Source: Fulvivirga aurantia (GTDB lineage: Bacteria > Bacteroidota > Bacteroidia > Cytophagales > Cyclobacteriaceae). From it: a stretch of 15,744 bases of DNA. The DNA lies in NCBI RefSeq assembly GCF_009711475.1, contig NZ_SMMD01000908.1, forward strand, positions 1-15,744, given 5' to 3'. Made by a program: the position numbers and the translations under genes. The stretch's first letter is position 1. The number at the start of each line of letters is the position of its first letter. The notes under the pieces are model-generated. The model did not search any database. It had not been told where the DNA came from and saw only the letters and a program-made list of their open reading frames with translations. Positions 13,726 through 15,744 of this stretch are shown here, one piece after another.

Positions 13726-15657
13726 TTAATCATAAAAGGCCCATTCTAGCCCAAAGTCAAAAATCGTGGTTTGACCGGGATACTCCGGAGTGGCAAAATA
13801 TCCTGTAGGTGAGAATATCTCATAAACGTTATTGAGTTTTAGGAATATTCTGGCTCTGTTGACCTTTGCATCAGCAAAAAAATCAATAATTGGAAATGCC
13901 TTAACTTCAAAATCGTGCACATAAAATTGCATAATCGCAGGATCATATCCATTAGCAAAATAGGTCGACCTCCAATAGGCATCAAATCCAAGGCGCCATT
14001 CGAGGTTGCCATCAAAACTAATGTCATTAAAAGCAATCTGCCCTCTGGCATAAATATCAGGAATATTGACTGCGTCTGCAGACCCACCGGAAACATTGGT
14101 GGCAATCACCGTTGACTTGAGCTTTAATTTTTTAGAAATATCAAGCTCGAGACCTAACGATGGACTTAATATATTGATATCTGATGAGGCCTGGGATGGT
14201 AATACAGTCTGTTGCACTTCACCTGAAGGCTCCTGCTCGCGAAAGTAAAGGTAGCTGCCCAAAAGCGTGTTAGATACTGAAGGCTTGAGTGTCAAAATGC
14301 CTAAGTCGACATTTAAGCCAACCTCAACTTTTGTAAATAGTGATGGATCAAAATCATTTACCCATACATCGTGACTGCCCCGGTAAGCTTTGTAAATATA
14401 GGCTGGCTCAAACTGTGAGGTAATGGCCCTCGCGTGGAACCAACTGTTTTGAATAGAACCTCCTATTTTAAAATTTCCGCCTTGTAAATATTCGCCAAAG
14501 GCCTCGATATAACTTGTAGAATCATTGCCAAATCTAAGGTTTACACCTCCATAGCTTTCACCGACATCACTATCAACCCCAGGGATCGTATCTGGGTTGA
14601 GGTATTTGTAGCGATAGTCTATATCTCTGTATTTGTAATAAAAGTTGTAAAAAGTTTTACCAATATCACCTTTCAACCCCAGTTCGTGTTGTCTGTAAGT
14701 TATTTTTGAGCGATCTCTTACTTCAGCTGAGTCAACCTCAACAAAATCAAAGTAATCCGGATTCTCCTCTAGGTTGTGATTAAAATCATTTTGCTGCTTA
14801 TACCTATCAAACTGATGATAAAGCTGTATTTGATTATTAAGCTTGTATTGATGGTATAAATGAAAGTTTGTGCGTAATTCGTTATTCTCTGCCTGAGTAA
14901 GCGATAACTGCCTGTTTTCGTCAAAATAGACCGCTATAGGATCACCAGGGTTTGTAAGAATGCCTCCATATTCGTCTACCAAGTGGTTATTTCTGATAAA
15001 GTTACCTAGCACCTTATATTTGCCATCTCTGGTGCCATAGTGACCATAAAGTGTATAGTAGGTACCTCTTACATTTCTATCACCTCTACCCGACCGCTGT
15101 ATTTGTTTGTCTATAAAAAGGCCTCGATAATCGAAACCAAAACCCGAACGTTCATCTATATTTCTTGCATAGTTTACATCTGTAATCGCTCTGCCATCTC
15201 CACCCCAGATGATATTAAAACTAGAGTGAGGAGATTTGGTGTCATAGTATTTAATTTTATCAGGACCCAACCAATAAAGATCAAAAATGGTAAAACCAGC
15301 GCTTTGTCCTATCACTTCGGGTTGCAGAGGAAAGATACTATTGGCCGGAGTACCTATGTTGCCAAGGTTATTGTATAAATATTCTTCTCTTGAGATAAAC
15401 TGGTATTTATGCAAATCGATAATTGAAGTATCGATGGACCAGTAGTGTGGGTTATTGTATTTTATGTTAGCCTCGTAAGTAAACCTTGTGGTCGTAGGAC
15501 CATAAACCTGTTTGGTTGTATCATCAAGTATCGAAGAACCGGAGCGTTCTTCTATTTCCCCTCCTTCATCTACTTCAATTATCTGCGCCTGACCGGCCAG
15601 TGACCCGAGAAGTAAACAAATTGAACCAAGTATGATTTTTCGAAAAAACACGCGCAA
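13726..15657 (-). CDS. Putative porin (Porin_10 type outer-membrane beta-barrel)
   Basis: A 643-residue protein with a Sec signal peptide (residues 1-25, ending SLAGQAQ). A short acidic, Ser-rich segment (EVDEGGEIEERSGSS) precedes a long series of aromatic, alternating strands such as RFTYEANIKYNN, FTIFDLYWLGPDKIKYYD and TYYTLYGHYGTRDGKYKV. It ends DFGLEWAFYD, the aromatic terminal strand expected of an outer-membrane barrel. Length and layout match the Bacteroidota putative porin family (Porin_10), whose substrate is unknown; the family is abundant in outer membranes. It lies 34 bp after an upstream gene fragment and 6 bp before miaE, all on the minus strand, so one transcript probably carries the three. 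No promoter is visible in the 34-bp gap. Confidence 0.88.
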   Translation of the reverse strand: MRVFFRKIILGSICLLLGSLAGQAQIIEVDEGGEIEERSGSSILDDTTKQVYGPTTTRFTYEANIKYNNPHYWSIDTSIIDLHKYQFISREEYLYNNLGNIGTPANSIFPLQPEVIGQSAGFTIFDLYWLGPDKIKYYDTKSPHSSFNIIWGGDGRAITDVNYARNIDERSGFGFDYRGLFIDKQIQRSGRGDRNVRGTYYTLYGHYGTRDGKYKVLGNFIRNNHLVDEYGGILTNPGDPIAVYFDENRQLSLTQAENNELRTNFHLYHQYKLNNQIQLYHQFDRYKQQNDFNHNLEENPDYFDFVEVDSAEVRDRSKITYRQHELGLKGDIGKTFYNFYYKYRDIDYRYKYLNPDTIPGVDSDVGESYGGVNLRFGNDSTSYIEAFGEYLQGGNFKIGGSIQNSWFHARAITSQFEPAYIYKAYRGSHDVWVNDFDPSLFTKVEVGLNVDLGILTLKPSVSNTLLGSYLYFREQEPSGEVQQTVLPSQASSDINILSPSLGLELDISKKLKLKSTVIATNVSGGSADAVNIPDIYARGQIAFNDISFDGNLEWRLGFDAYWRSTYFANGYDPAIMQFYVHDFEVKAFPIIDFFADAKVNRARIFLKLNNVYEIFSPTGYFATPEYPGQTTIFDFGLEWAFYD

Positions 15658-15691
15658 AATTATGTAAAAGAATCTAAGGGATAGTGACTTT

Positions 15692-15744
15692 TTAGCTTTT
15701 ATCTACCTCTCTGGCCACAGCTTCAGCAATGAGCTTATCAAATT
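15692..15744 (-). CDS. C-terminal end of an unidentified gene (cut by right window edge)
   Basis: Reading the minus strand from the window edge gives an open frame of 16 residues, FDKLIAEAVAREVDKS, then TAA at 15692-15694. The composition looks like the amphipathic C-terminal helix of a soluble protein, and the spacing to the porin gene (34 bp) fits an operon. The fragment is too short to name the family. Confidence 0.5.
   Translation of the reverse strand, partial: FDKLIAEAVAREVDKS

Overview
The window looks like chromosomal DNA of a gliding or surface-living member of the Bacteroidota, most likely order Cytophagales. The evidence is two proteins ending in type IX secretion system (T9SS) type A sorting domains, a Bacteroidota 'putative porin', a lineage-typical secreted protein usually mislabelled asparagine synthetase B, AT-rich leaders without clear Shine-Dalgarno sequences, and a near-consensus Bacteroidota promoter (TTTG, 19 bp, TAnnTTTG-like). 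The assignment rests on recognition of protein families, not on a marker gene.

Region 1 (1-9549, + strand) is a tight four-gene run: the C-terminal part of a coiled-coil/WD40 protein cut by the left window edge, an outer-membrane beta-barrel protein with a helical N-terminal domain, a lipoprotein with beta-propeller-like repeats, and a 1969-residue multidomain T9SS surface protein. The first three genes are joined by two ATGA stop/start overlaps, and the fourth starts 20 bp after the third ends. The run therefore links a probable cytoplasmic or inner-membrane sensor to an outer-membrane barrel, a lipoprotein and a giant exported protein. This is the best candidate in the window for an uncharacterised envelope-spanning system.

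Region 2 (9554-11646, - strand) converges on region 1 with only 4 bp between stop codons. It holds a MacB/FtsX-type ABC permease followed by a small T9SS-sorted protein with two cysteines. Region 3 (11647-11855) is the divergent promoter region and the longest gene-free stretch; it has a nested inverted repeat and a probable promoter. Region 4 (11856-13115, + strand) is the conserved secreted protein of unknown function. Region 5 (13126-15744, - strand) reads, in transcription order, the last 16 codons of an unknown gene, a Porin_10-type putative porin, and miaE, a diiron tRNA hydroxylase, with gaps of 34 and 6 bp.

No RNA genes, CRISPR arrays, insertion sequences or phage genes were seen. No stretch over 300 bp lacks a gene.
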